A stretch of 64,000 nt of DNA from Mycobacteroides immunogenum (GTDB lineage Bacteria; Actinomycetota; Actinomycetes; Mycobacteriales; Mycobacteriaceae). Below are positions 26,567 to 33,938 of this stretch, piece after piece; position 1 is the first letter of the stretch, and every line of letters starts with the position of its first letter. Made by a program: the position numbers and the translations under genes. The notes under the pieces were generated by a model. The model saw only the letters and a list, made by a program, of their open reading frames with translations, was not told the origin of the DNA and searched no databases. The stretch lies in the NCBI RefSeq assembly GCF_001605725.1, contig NZ_CP011530.1, positions 1,674,001 through 1,738,000 on the forward strand, in the 5' to 3' direction.

Positions 26567-26800
26567 TTACTTCTTGGCCCAGCGGTCCTTGCCGTCGTCG
26601 CCCTTGGTGCAGGTCAGGACGGTGCCGTCGCTGGCCTTGCCGGTCTTGTCTTCCAGGTCCTTAGAACAGAACTTGCCCGCGCTCGGGGTGGCGGTACTTG
26701 GCGCCGGGCTGGGGGTGCTGGGATCCGCGATCGCAGTGGGTGCGTAGCAACCGAACATCATGGCCGCGCTCACTGCTGCAACAGTCGCCAATCTTTTCAT
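26567..26800 (-). CDS. Tiny exported protein
   Basis: 77-residue protein: a 25-residue signal peptide (MKRLATVAAVSAAMMFGCYA, then PTAIA), a Pro/Ser/Thr linker and a 35-residue lysine-rich domain with two cysteines (KFCSKDL and VLTCTKGDDG). AAAGGA lies upstream of the ATG at 26800; the GTG one codon earlier is less likely. It resembles small secreted mycobacterial proteins with no known function. Confidence 0.65.
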   Translation of the reverse strand: MKRLATVAAVSAAMMFGCYAPTAIADPSTPSPAPSTATPSAGKFCSKDLEDKTGKASDGTVLTCTKGDDGKDRWAKK

Positions 26801-26989
26801 CACGCTGTCCTTTGGTCGTTGACGAATCGGGTGAGTCGAACGCCGACAACCTACCTGGCTACCAGGACGTGTTGGCTATCAATCGGGTGAATATCGGCGG
26901 GTGGATTTCGGTGACGCCGGCGCACGTGAACTCCATCGGCTAAATACCCTGTTCAGCCATTGTCAGCTACTTCGCAGCAAATCATCAGA

Positions 26990-27889
26990 CTAGGGATTTC
27001 CTTGGTTGAGCAAGACCGCTGAAAAGCGGTAAAGGGCGAGCAGTGAGATGAAGCCGAACATAAAGAGGATGACGCTGCCGACGGATTCGTTGACCGGGTT
27101 GAGGAACAAGCCGAACGCATACGCGCCGATGACCACGACGGGTGCGGCATCGACCCAGCTCAGCCGGCGCTGCTCGGATTGTGTGAGCGCGTCCTTGCCC
27201 AGGAGCGGCAGAAGCACGTACGAGATGATGAGCGTGATCAGGAATCCCCAGATTGCCCACCCGATGGGTAGGGCCGGATCGCCGAAGAACGAGTCTTCCG
27301 GGGCCAGCGCCCTGGACTTCCCGACCCATTCGTAGATGCCGAATTTCGTGCAAAAACCGTTGGCCAAGAACGCGATCCAGGCATGCAGCATGCCGTACAA
27401 CACGCAGTGCCACACGACCTGCCACGGCCGCAGGGTATGTGGGTTCACCACGATCCTGCCGTCGAGTATCACGTTGATAATCACGTAGATCGGCCACAAC
27501 AACGCGACCATTCCGACGGGGACAAGCAGGGGCACGCTGCCGATATGCGGGCCCATCATGGGTGTGTCGCCGTAGCGCAGATCGCCCCACACGAACCCGC
27601 CGAAACTGATGTTCGCCTGCTCGAAGGCCCACTCCACGATGGATGCGATGACGAAGTAGGCCGAAGCCATTTTGACGCCTAGATGTTTGAGCATGTGGCC
27701 GAACACCGCCACCACCAGTGCCAGCGAGGTGACCGTCTGTGCGATCACCGGAAGTCCGGCGCCGCCGGTGGAAATGCCCGACCAAAGTGTCATGACCACC
27801 CACACCACACAGGCGAGGCCAAGGGCCACATCCATTGGACTGGCCCGTCGCGCTTCATTTTTCGTGCGGTTCTCGCTGTCCGCGCGCAT
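26990..27889 (-). CDS. Carotenoid-biosynthesis-type membrane protein
   Basis: 299-residue membrane protein of the Caroten_synth family (DUF422), whose known members (CruF) hydrate carotenoid end groups. It has about seven membrane segments with the conserved stretch IASIVEWAFEQANISFGGFV, LRYGDTPMMG and VPVGMVALLWP. No other carotenoid gene is in the window, so the substrate is uncertain. GGAAGGAC lies before the ATG at 27889. It is divergent from a TetR regulator, and a palindrome in the 95-bp gap probably controls both. Confidence 0.72.
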   Translation of the reverse strand: MRADSENRTKNEARRASPMDVALGLACVVWVVMTLWSGISTGGAGLPVIAQTVTSLALVVAVFGHMLKHLGVKMASAYFVIASIVEWAFEQANISFGGFVWGDLRYGDTPMMGPHIGSVPLLVPVGMVALLWPIYVIINVILDGRIVVNPHTLRPWQVVWHCVLYGMLHAWIAFLANGFCTKFGIYEWVGKSRALAPEDSFFGDPALPIGWAIWGFLITLIISYVLLPLLGKDALTQSEQRRLSWVDAAPVVVIGAYAFGLFLNPVNESVGSVILFMFGFISLLALYRFSAVLLNQGNP

Positions 27890-27939
27890 CTGCCGCAGTC
27901 CTTCCCGCCGTGAAATTCGTCATCGGATCGAAAGTTATT

Positions 27940-27956
27940 CTAGAAAAATTCTCTAG
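27940..27956. promoter_or_regulatory. Candidate TetR operator
   Basis: CTAGAAAAATTCTCTAG is a 17-bp palindrome with an odd centre and one mismatched pair. It lies between the divergent membrane protein (start 27889) and TetR gene (start 27985), and overlaps where the -35 of the TetR promoter (TATTGT at 27973-27978) would be. Autorepression and control of the neighbour are inferred. Confidence 0.55.
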
Positions 27957-27984
27957 TCAAGGGGTGGTTCAGTATTGTTCGGTG

Positions 27985-28578
27985 GTGCCCACTGCCTCGA
28001 ATGCCGGCGTCGCTCGTCGGCGCGCCATCCTCGACGCAGCGCTCACGTCCTTCCTGAAAAGTGGGGTGGCGGGGGCCACGGTCGAGGCGCTGCATCGCGA
28101 ATCCGGGGCCAGTGTGGGCAGCATCTACCACTTCTTTGGGAGCAAGGAAGGCGTGGCTGCCGAGCTGTACCTGGAAACGCTGCGCGATTACTACGATGCG
28201 TATCTTGCTGCACTGCAAGCGAGTTCAGGCGCCCGTGGTGGAGTTGTGGCCGCGGTGCGTTTCCATCTGGAGTGGGTTGCCGCCAACGAGATGCGGGCCC
28301 GTTTTCTGTTTCATTGTCGCGAGTTCGAGGTGATCGAGGAATCGCGCTCGACGATTACCGCGCTGCACGAGGACTTCTATGGCAAGGCCAGTGCGTGGCT
28401 GCAACCGCACGTCGAGAAAGGGCGCATCAAGCCGCTGCCGCCCAGGTTGTGTCAGGCATTGTGGATGGGGCCCTGCGTCGAATATGCCCGGCTGTGGCTG
28501 GCCAGGTCGGCCGACTTCGACGTGCTTGCGGCGGCGCCGGTTCTCGGGCAGGCAGCGTGGGACGCCGTCAAGGCGTAA
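27985..28578 (+). CDS. TetR-family regulator
   Basis: 197-residue TetR repressor. The N-terminal DNA-binding domain has RRRAILDAALTSFLKSGVAG, then VEALHRESGASVGSIYHFFG as the helix-turn-helix. The C-terminal part is a helical ligand-binding domain (VRFHLEWVAANEMRARFLFH). GTG 27985 is chosen because TATTGT ends exactly six bases upstream (leaderless). The operator-like palindrome just upstream and the divergent carotenoid-type gene suggest it represses both. A reading from 27835 would overlap the neighbour. The ligand is unknown. Confidence 0.82.
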   Translation: MPTASNAGVARRRAILDAALTSFLKSGVAGATVEALHRESGASVGSIYHFFGSKEGVAAELYLETLRDYYDAYLAALQASSGARGGVVAAVRFHLEWVAANEMRARFLFHCREFEVIEESRSTITALHEDFYGKASAWLQPHVEKGRIKPLPPRLCQALWMGPCVEYARLWLARSADFDVLAAAPVLGQAAWDAVKA

Positions 28579-28599
28579 TCAGTACTGGCGCTTGGCCGT

Positions 28600-28944
28600 T
28601 TACGCAGGTGGCGGTGGTGCAGGATTGAGCGCATTCGGGCACAACTCGCTTTGCAGAATGTCCAGGTACACCTGTGGGGCAGGAGCGGGCGCGACGCCAT
28701 TGCCCCAGGGGAAGGAATTGCCCACCTCTTCGGGCGGCACTCCGTTGTGCAGATCGCGGCACGCCTGATGCCCCGCCTGGATCACGTACGGCTCGGCATC
28801 CTTGTGGATGTAGACCCCCGCGGCGCGCAGACTGTCCAGGAATGTGTGGTCGTTCGCCTGTGCGATCCCGGTGCCGAAGGGGCCGCCAACCGAAGCGCCA
28901 ACGGCAGCGATCCCGACGACGATCCTGGTGCGGAGCTTGTACAT
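28600..28944 (-). CDS. DUF732 secreted protein
   Basis: 114-residue exported DUF732 protein: a 30-residue signal peptide ending GIAQA, then the family core FLDSLRAAGVYIHKDAEPYV, HQACRDLHNG and ELCPNAL with the conserved cysteine pair, and a Pro-rich tail. GGAAGGAAT upstream of the ATG at 28944 fixes the start. It converges on the TetR gene with a 21-bp gap. Paralogue of the gene at 15984. Confidence 0.8.
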   Translation of the reverse strand: MYKLRTRIVVGIAAVGASVGGPFGTGIAQANDHTFLDSLRAAGVYIHKDAEPYVIQAGHQACRDLHNGVPPEEVGNSFPWGNGVAPAPAPQVYLDILQSELCPNALNPAPPPPA

Positions 28945-29032
28945 CCTTGTATTCCTTCCGGTCACCAGCATTATTGCCATCAGGGCGGGCCCGGCAGTGC
29001 CGAATTGCGAAGACAGCCGCTCCCAGGGCGCC

Positions 29033-29782
29033 TTAGTTCAGGCCACCGCCGATGACCAGGATCTCTCCGGTGATCCACGAGGCAAGGTCCGAGGCCAGGA
29101 ATGTCACTGCCGGTGCGATGTCCTCGGGGACGCCGATCCGGCCAAGGGGGGTTATGTTCTCAATTTCGGTGCGGAACTCACGGCTCGAGAAGGCACTCGA
29201 CTGCATGCCGTCGGTCACGGTCAACCCGGGATTGACCGAGTTCACCCTGATGCCCCGCGGGCCGAGCTCTTTGGAGAGTGTGCCGGTAATCGTGTCCACC
29301 GCCCCCTTCGACGCGGTGTACACCAGCGAGTTGGCCGGCGTGAAGCTGGTGACACTCGACCCGATGTTGACGATGCTCGCGCCGGGACCGAGGGCGCTGC
29401 CGAGTGCTTCGGTGATCGTGGTCGCCAGGCCGAAGACGTTCAGGCTGAACTGGCGCTGAAGTTCCTCTGGGGTGACCGATTCAACCGTACCCATCTCGTA
29501 CACCCCGGCGTTGTTGACGAGGATGTCGAGCTTGTCGATCCGAGTTCTGAGTTGAATGAAGAGTTCTCTGACGCTGGACGGGTCGGAGATATCAGCCTGG
29601 ATGGCGAAGGCCTGGCCTCCGGCATCCAAGATTGACTTCACCACGTGGTCGGCTCCGCTCTTGCTTGACGAGTAGTGGACTGCCACATGTGCTCCCGCGG
29701 AAGCCAGGTCGCGCGCGATAGCCGCGCCGATTCCCTTCGACGCGCCCGTAACAAGTGCCGTCTTGCCTGTCAGAATGCTCAT
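29033..29782 (-). CDS. SDR-family oxidoreductase (FabG-like)
   Basis: 249-residue classical short-chain dehydrogenase. The cofactor motif is TGASKGIGAAIA, followed by NNAG, catalytic Ser (NIGSSVTS), YTASK and a C-terminal ASWITGEILVIGGGL. It resembles 3-oxoacyl-ACP reductase-like or glucose dehydrogenase-like enzymes of secondary metabolism; substrate unknown. GACGGAG lies before the ATG at 29782; a longer reading to 29812 is unlikely. It is divergent from an XRE/MmyB regulator, which usually controls the neighbouring oxidoreductase. Confidence 0.82.
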   Translation of the reverse strand: MSILTGKTALVTGASKGIGAAIARDLASAGAHVAVHYSSSKSGADHVVKSILDAGGQAFAIQADISDPSSVRELFIQLRTRIDKLDILVNNAGVYEMGTVESVTPEELQRQFSLNVFGLATTITEALGSALGPGASIVNIGSSVTSFTPANSLVYTASKGAVDTITGTLSKELGPRGIRVNSVNPGLTVTDGMQSSAFSSREFRTEIENITPLGRIGVPEDIAPAVTFLASDLASWITGEILVIGGGLN

Positions 29783-29924
29783 TGATCTCCGTCTTTCACT
29801 TGACCGCAACATATTTCATTTACATCCGGTTGCTTCCTCAGCGTAAATTCGTGGACTCAGTCCTGGAAGGGTGCGCTACTCCTACCTGGGCATCCGGTGC
29901 GGCTGAAGTGACGCGCCGCTGGGT

Positions 29925-29939
29925 GGGTGTATTACACCC
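29925..29939. promoter_or_regulatory. Candidate MmyB-type operator
   Basis: GGGTGT-ATT-ACACCC is a perfect 6-bp inverted repeat with a 3-base centre, 36 bp before the regulator's start codon in the 192-bp gap between the SDR gene and the XRE/MmyB regulator. Its place suggests it is the operator for both divergent genes. Confidence 0.5.
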
Positions 29940-29974
29940 TGGTTGGCGCGAGTCGCCGTGAGTATGTTGAGGAC

Positions 29975-30805
29975 ATGGATCGGCGAAATGAGTTGGGCGA
30001 CTTTCTGAAGGCGCGCCGTGCTCTGGTTTCGCCGCGACAAGTAGGGCTGCCGGAGGACGAGCCGCGCCGCGTCTTGGGCCTGCGCCGGGAAGAGGTTGCC
30101 GCGCTGGCCGGGGTGAGTGCCGACTACTACAGCAGGCTTGAGCAGGGGCGTGAGCGACATCCCTCTGAGCAAGTGCTGCGGGCGATTTCCCGGGCGCTGC
30201 AGCTGGATACGCATGCGACTGAACATCTCGCCGGCCTTGCCCGGCCGTCTGGGGCAGCAGCCGATGTAGGCGGCCAGCGCGACGCCAGCGAGGGGACCAT
30301 GAGAATCGTCAACAATGTGGTGCACGCCCCAGCGTTGGTCATCAGCCCGGCACTGGACATTCTGGCTATGAACGCTCGCGCGCAGGCGCTTTACGGTGAC
30401 TTCTCGCGGGCCGACAACCTCGCGTACATGGTGTTTCTTGACCCCGTGGCCAACGAGTTCTACACCGAATGGGACGACATCGCGCGGGATACCGCCCGAA
30501 ATCTGCGTGCTATGTCGGTGTCGTTTCGCGATGACCCTCGTGTGGCAGAAGTCGTGGGTGAGTTGACGATTCAGAGCGACGTTTTCACGTTCGTGTGGAT
30601 GCAGCACGATGTTCGGCCGCGAACAAGCGGGACCAAACGATTCCGCCACAGCCAGGTCGGTGAGATCAGCCTTCAGTACGACAGCTTCGCGGTCGGTGGA
30701 GCACCCGGGCAGCAGCTGCTCATCTACTCGGCTGACCCCGGTAGTGCCGATGCCGATGGACTTGAGCTACTGGCCCGACTTGCGGCAGACCAGCAGCACG
30801 AGTAG
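29975..30805 (+). CDS. XRE/MmyB-type transcriptional regulator
   Basis: 276-residue regulator. An N-terminal XRE helix-turn-helix (LGLRREEVAALAGVSADYYS, then RLEQGRERHPS) is followed by the MmyB-like ligand-binding domain from about residue 105 (PALVISPALDILAMNARAQA, PVANEFYTEWDDIARDTARN, TFVWMQHDVRP). Such proteins are frequent in actinobacteria, may bind a fatty acid-like ligand and usually control an adjacent SDR or other oxidoreductase, as here. The start at 29975 begins at the conserved RRNELGDFLKARR; the longer reading from 29927 runs through the operator. The aldo/keto reductase and LLM genes downstream could be in the same regulon. Confidence 0.85.
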   Translation: MDRRNELGDFLKARRALVSPRQVGLPEDEPRRVLGLRREEVAALAGVSADYYSRLEQGRERHPSEQVLRAISRALQLDTHATEHLAGLARPSGAAADVGGQRDASEGTMRIVNNVVHAPALVISPALDILAMNARAQALYGDFSRADNLAYMVFLDPVANEFYTEWDDIARDTARNLRAMSVSFRDDPRVAEVVGELTIQSDVFTFVWMQHDVRPRTSGTKRFRHSQVGEISLQYDSFAVGGAPGQQLLIYSADPGSADADGLELLARLAADQQHE

Positions 30806-30881
30806 TAGGAACCACATCCAAATCCCTTTGAGACAAGCGATATTCGCAGTCTCTTGAGTTCAGATTGCGCAGGATCGAATC

Positions 30882-31772
30882 GTGACATCAACACAGCCCG
30901 TTGGAGCAGGAACTCTTACCCTCGGCGGTGACATCACCGTCAATCGGCTCGGCTACGGCACGATGCAGTTGACCGGCCCAGGGGTATGGGGGCTGCCGCG
31001 AGATCCGGTATCCGCGGTGCGGTTGCTCATACGGGTGATCGAGTTGGGAGTGAACTTCCTGGACACCGCGGATGCGTACGGCCCGCAGATCGTCGAGGAC
31101 CTGATCCGTGAAGCGCTGCACCCGTATCCTAGTGATCTCACGATCGCCACAAAAGTCGGTCTCGCGCGCACTGGCCCGGCGGAGTGGGGATGGATTCCGT
31201 TGGGGCGGCCCGAATACTTGCGCCAACAGACGGAAATGGGCCTACGGCGCCTGAAGCTGGAGCGCATCGACCTGCTCCAGCTGCATCGAGTCGACCCCAC
31301 CGTTCCATTCGAAGACCAGATCGGCGAACTCAAGCTGCTGCGAGACGAAGGCAAAATCCGGCACGTCGGGCTCTCCGAGGTCTCGGTGGATCAGTTGCAC
31401 GCGGCACGGCAGATCGTGCCCATCGCCTCCGTGCAAAACCTGTTCAACCTCACCAACAGGTCAGCATCTGATGTGGTGGACTACGCCACCGCCCACGACA
31501 TCGCATTCATCCCGTACTTCCCGCTCGCTACCGCAGGTTTGGATGGCGCCGGCAGCGCTCTGGATGTCATCGCGCACGCACACGGCCGTACCCCGGCGCA
31601 GATTGCCTTGGCATGGCTGCTTCGCCGCTCCCCGATGGTGCTTCCGATCCCGGGAACATCGTCGGAAGCGCACCTCGCCCAGAACGTTGCCGCTGCGGAC
31701 ATCGCACTGAGTGATGCCGAGTTCGAGGCCCTTTCCGCGGCGGTGCCGCTGCCCGACGGCCGAAACGAATAG
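30882..31772 (+). CDS. Aldo/keto reductase
   Basis: 296-residue AKR family oxidoreductase that reduces aldehydes or ketones with NADPH. Features are RLGYGTMQLTG, the catalytic Asp/Tyr region NFLDTADAYGPQIVED, the Lys in TIATKVGLAR, the His in LQLHRVD and the C-terminal cofactor segment LPIPGTSSEAHLAQNVAA. GTG at 30882 is the likely start. It follows the regulator by 76 bp on the same strand and precedes the LLM oxidoreductase by 12 bp, so the latter two are probably co-transcribed. Confidence 0.85.
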   Translation: MTSTQPVGAGTLTLGGDITVNRLGYGTMQLTGPGVWGLPRDPVSAVRLLIRVIELGVNFLDTADAYGPQIVEDLIREALHPYPSDLTIATKVGLARTGPAEWGWIPLGRPEYLRQQTEMGLRRLKLERIDLLQLHRVDPTVPFEDQIGELKLLRDEGKIRHVGLSEVSVDQLHAARQIVPIASVQNLFNLTNRSASDVVDYATAHDIAFIPYFPLATAGLDGAGSALDVIAHAHGRTPAQIALAWLLRRSPMVLPIPGTSSEAHLAQNVAAADIALSDAEFEALSAAVPLPDGRNE

Positions 31773-31784
31773 CCGGAGAGTTCC

Positions 31785-32621
31785 ATGCGGATAGGCATTT
31801 TCACCGCGATCACCGACGAAGGCATGGCGCCCGGCGAGCTGGCGGTCGAGATCGAGGAACGCGGGTTCGAATCCCTCTTTGTGCCCGAGCACACGCACAT
31901 ACCGGTGACGATCGAAGCCATCCACGCCGGATGGGATGAAATACCCCGGGACTATTGCCGCAGCCTTGATCCGTTCGTCGCGTTGTCGTTCGCGGCGGCT
32001 GCGACTCGAGACCTCCGTATCGGTACCGCGGTGGCGCTGCTTGTGCAGCGAGACCCGATCACGTTCGCCAAAGAGACCGCCAGTTTGGACCGGGCATCGG
32101 GCGGGCGGCTGGAACTGGGAATCGGTGTCGGATGGCTGCGCGAGGAGATACGAAATCACGGCACAGACCCGCGCACGCGGGTGGCATTACAAAGCGAGCG
32201 CATCCACGCGGTCAAGAAGATCTGGACGCAAGAGCAGGCCGAGGTCCACGGTAAGTATGTGGCGTTCGACCCGATTCTCTCTTGGCCCAAGCCTGCTCAA
32301 CAACCACACCCACCGGTGTGGTTGGGGGGCTGGGGCCCGTCTACCCATGAGCGAGTACTCGATCATGCCGACGGCTGGATGGCGCCGACAATGCTTGGGG
32401 TGGAAGAGCTTCGGAAGGGAATCGACGAGCTCAATGTGCTGGCAGCGAAACAGGGCAGGCCGCGCGTTCCCGTTACCGCGACCATCTTGGAGCCGCAGCC
32501 CGGAGATATCGAACGCCGCGCCGACCTTGGCGTGCATCGTGTGCTGTTAGGCCTGCTGCCGGTGGCGTCCCGCGACACCACGTTGCGCAAGCTGGACCGG
32601 TTGGCCGCACTGGGGGTGTGA
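31785..32621 (+). CDS. LLM-class F420-dependent oxidoreductase
   Basis: 278-residue luciferase-like TIM-barrel enzyme. Motifs typical of mycobacterial F420-dependent members are GFESLFVPEHTHIPV, LRIGTAVALLVQRDPITFAK, GRLELGIGVGWLREEI and PPVWLGGWGP. It would transfer hydride to or from coenzyme F420; flavin cannot be excluded. Substrate unknown. It lies 12 bp after the aldo/keto reductase. Confidence 0.83.
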   Translation: MRIGIFTAITDEGMAPGELAVEIEERGFESLFVPEHTHIPVTIEAIHAGWDEIPRDYCRSLDPFVALSFAAAATRDLRIGTAVALLVQRDPITFAKETASLDRASGGRLELGIGVGWLREEIRNHGTDPRTRVALQSERIHAVKKIWTQEQAEVHGKYVAFDPILSWPKPAQQPHPPVWLGGWGPSTHERVLDHADGWMAPTMLGVEELRKGIDELNVLAAKQGRPRVPVTATILEPQPGDIERRADLGVHRVLLGLLPVASRDTTLRKLDRLAALGV

Positions 32622-32676
32622 GGACATGTGAGCCTCGACTGAATGCGCGTGTGGTTCCGTGAATAGCTGATCGGAC

Positions 32677-33738
32677 GTGACGGTAGTGATTACCATCCGA
32701 ACTGACTCAGCTAGACGGGCTAGGGCGGTGCATATCGTGGACGGAGCGTGGCCCGGATCTGTTGGTGTCGATCCCGCCGAGCTCGCGCACATGCATTTCT
32801 TCGCCGACAATTCGGCCGGGTCGCTTGCTCCGCTGGCCGAATTGCTGTCACCTCTGGAGGCAGCTGCCGGGCAGGTACTGATGCGCCAGCGCGAGCCAGC
32901 CGACTGGTTCCTGCTCCTCGGCTCTGGGGGCGGCGAGATCCTTCACGCCGGAGAGGGTGGGGATTCCGTTGTCGCGCATCTGGTGCCCGGCACGGTTGTC
33001 GGTGAGATCGCCCTCCTGCGAGGGACCGCCCGGACGGCGACCGTCGTGGCGACCGAATCGGTGCGGGGCTGGGCCGGTGGTCGCGACGCATTCGCTGCGA
33101 TGCTCGAAATCCCGGGTGTGTCAGAGGCATTGGTGTGGACCGCGCGTCAGCGGTTAGCCACCTTCGTCACGCCCATTGCGGTGCGGCTGCGTGACGGCGC
33201 CGAGTTCTACCTGCGGCCCATCCTTCCCGGCGACAGTCACCGTCTGGCGAGGCTTTCCCCGCGCACCGTGTACCGCCGCTTTATGGGGGTCCCCAGTAAG
33301 CGGATGATCACCTACCTGTTCGAGGTCGACTACCTCGAACATTTCGCGTGGGCCCTCACCGACGGGCCAGGCGGTGTGGACGGTCTCGTTGTCGCTGACG
33401 CTCGATTTATCCGGCACGCCGACGAACCCGACAGTGCCGAGTTGGCATTCACGGTCGGCGATGACTACCAGGGGCGCGGAATCGGCACACTGTTGATGGA
33501 AGCGCTCTCGGTGTCGGCGCATGCCGGCGGTGTACGCCGATTCACGGCCTCGGTGCTCTCCGAGAACTACGCGATGCGCACCATTCTGAATCGATACGGT
33601 GCACGCTGGGAATCGGACGGCCCGGGCGTGGTCACCACGGTCTTCGATGTGCCTCTGGTGGGGGAGTTGAGTCTTTCCCCGCGGGTATCCATACAGGTCG
33701 ACGTTGCCACCCGCCAGATGGTGCAGGCGTTGTGTTGA
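32677..33738 (+). CDS. pat: cAMP-binding protein acetyltransferase
   Basis: Up to 353 residues: an N-terminal cyclic-nucleotide-binding domain (about 40-155, with phosphate-binding motif GEIALLRGTARTATVVATES) joined to a C-terminal GNAT acetyltransferase (about 175-335, with acetyl-CoA loop DDYQGRGIGTLLMEAL). This is the architecture of mycobacterial Pat (Rv0998 / MSMEG_5458), which acetylates lysines of acyl-CoA synthetases and other proteins when cAMP is bound. The GTG start at 32677 is uncertain within about 15 codons. The last 28 codons lie inside the left repeat of the integrated element and are duplicated at 36538-36621. Confidence 0.87.
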   Translation: MTVVITIRTDSARRARAVHIVDGAWPGSVGVDPAELAHMHFFADNSAGSLAPLAELLSPLEAAAGQVLMRQREPADWFLLLGSGGGEILHAGEGGDSVVAHLVPGTVVGEIALLRGTARTATVVATESVRGWAGGRDAFAAMLEIPGVSEALVWTARQRLATFVTPIAVRLRDGAEFYLRPILPGDSHRLARLSPRTVYRRFMGVPSKRMITYLFEVDYLEHFAWALTDGPGGVDGLVVADARFIRHADEPDSAELAFTVGDDYQGRGIGTLLMEALSVSAHAGGVRRFTASVLSENYAMRTILNRYGARWESDGPGVVTTVFDVPLVGELSLSPRVSIQVDVATRQMVQALC

Positions 33739-33789
33739 CGGTCGAAGCAGCGCCCCCGGCAGGAATCGAACCTGCGACCTAGGGATTAG
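33655..33789. repeat. Left 135-bp direct repeat (attL)
   Basis: Identical to 36538-36672 except T at 33705 versus C at 36588. It contains the last 28 codons and stop of pat, a short spacer and the 3'-terminal 39 bases of a tRNA-Arg gene (complement). Identity stops at 33789, which corresponds to the anticodon loop, a usual crossover place for tyrosine integrases. Confidence 0.88.
33751..33789 (-). pseudogene. tRNA-Arg 3' fragment
   Basis: Complement of 33751-33789 equals the 3' half of the tRNA-Arg at 36634-36707 (T arm, variable region, 3' side of the anticodon stem, acceptor 3' strand). The 5' half is missing, so it cannot make a tRNA. It is the footprint of integration. Confidence 0.88.
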
Positions 33790-33938
33790 GTCAAGAAGAT
33801 CCACGCCGTGGCGACTACCTTCCGCTGGCGCTCCCGTGCGCCACCACGGACCGAATAATTCCTGCCGAATTGGGCCTGTGAGAACTTTCTCTACTGTTAT
33901 GGAGGTTGGTCCTTCCGGCGGCGGCGACGCTTTGCAGT

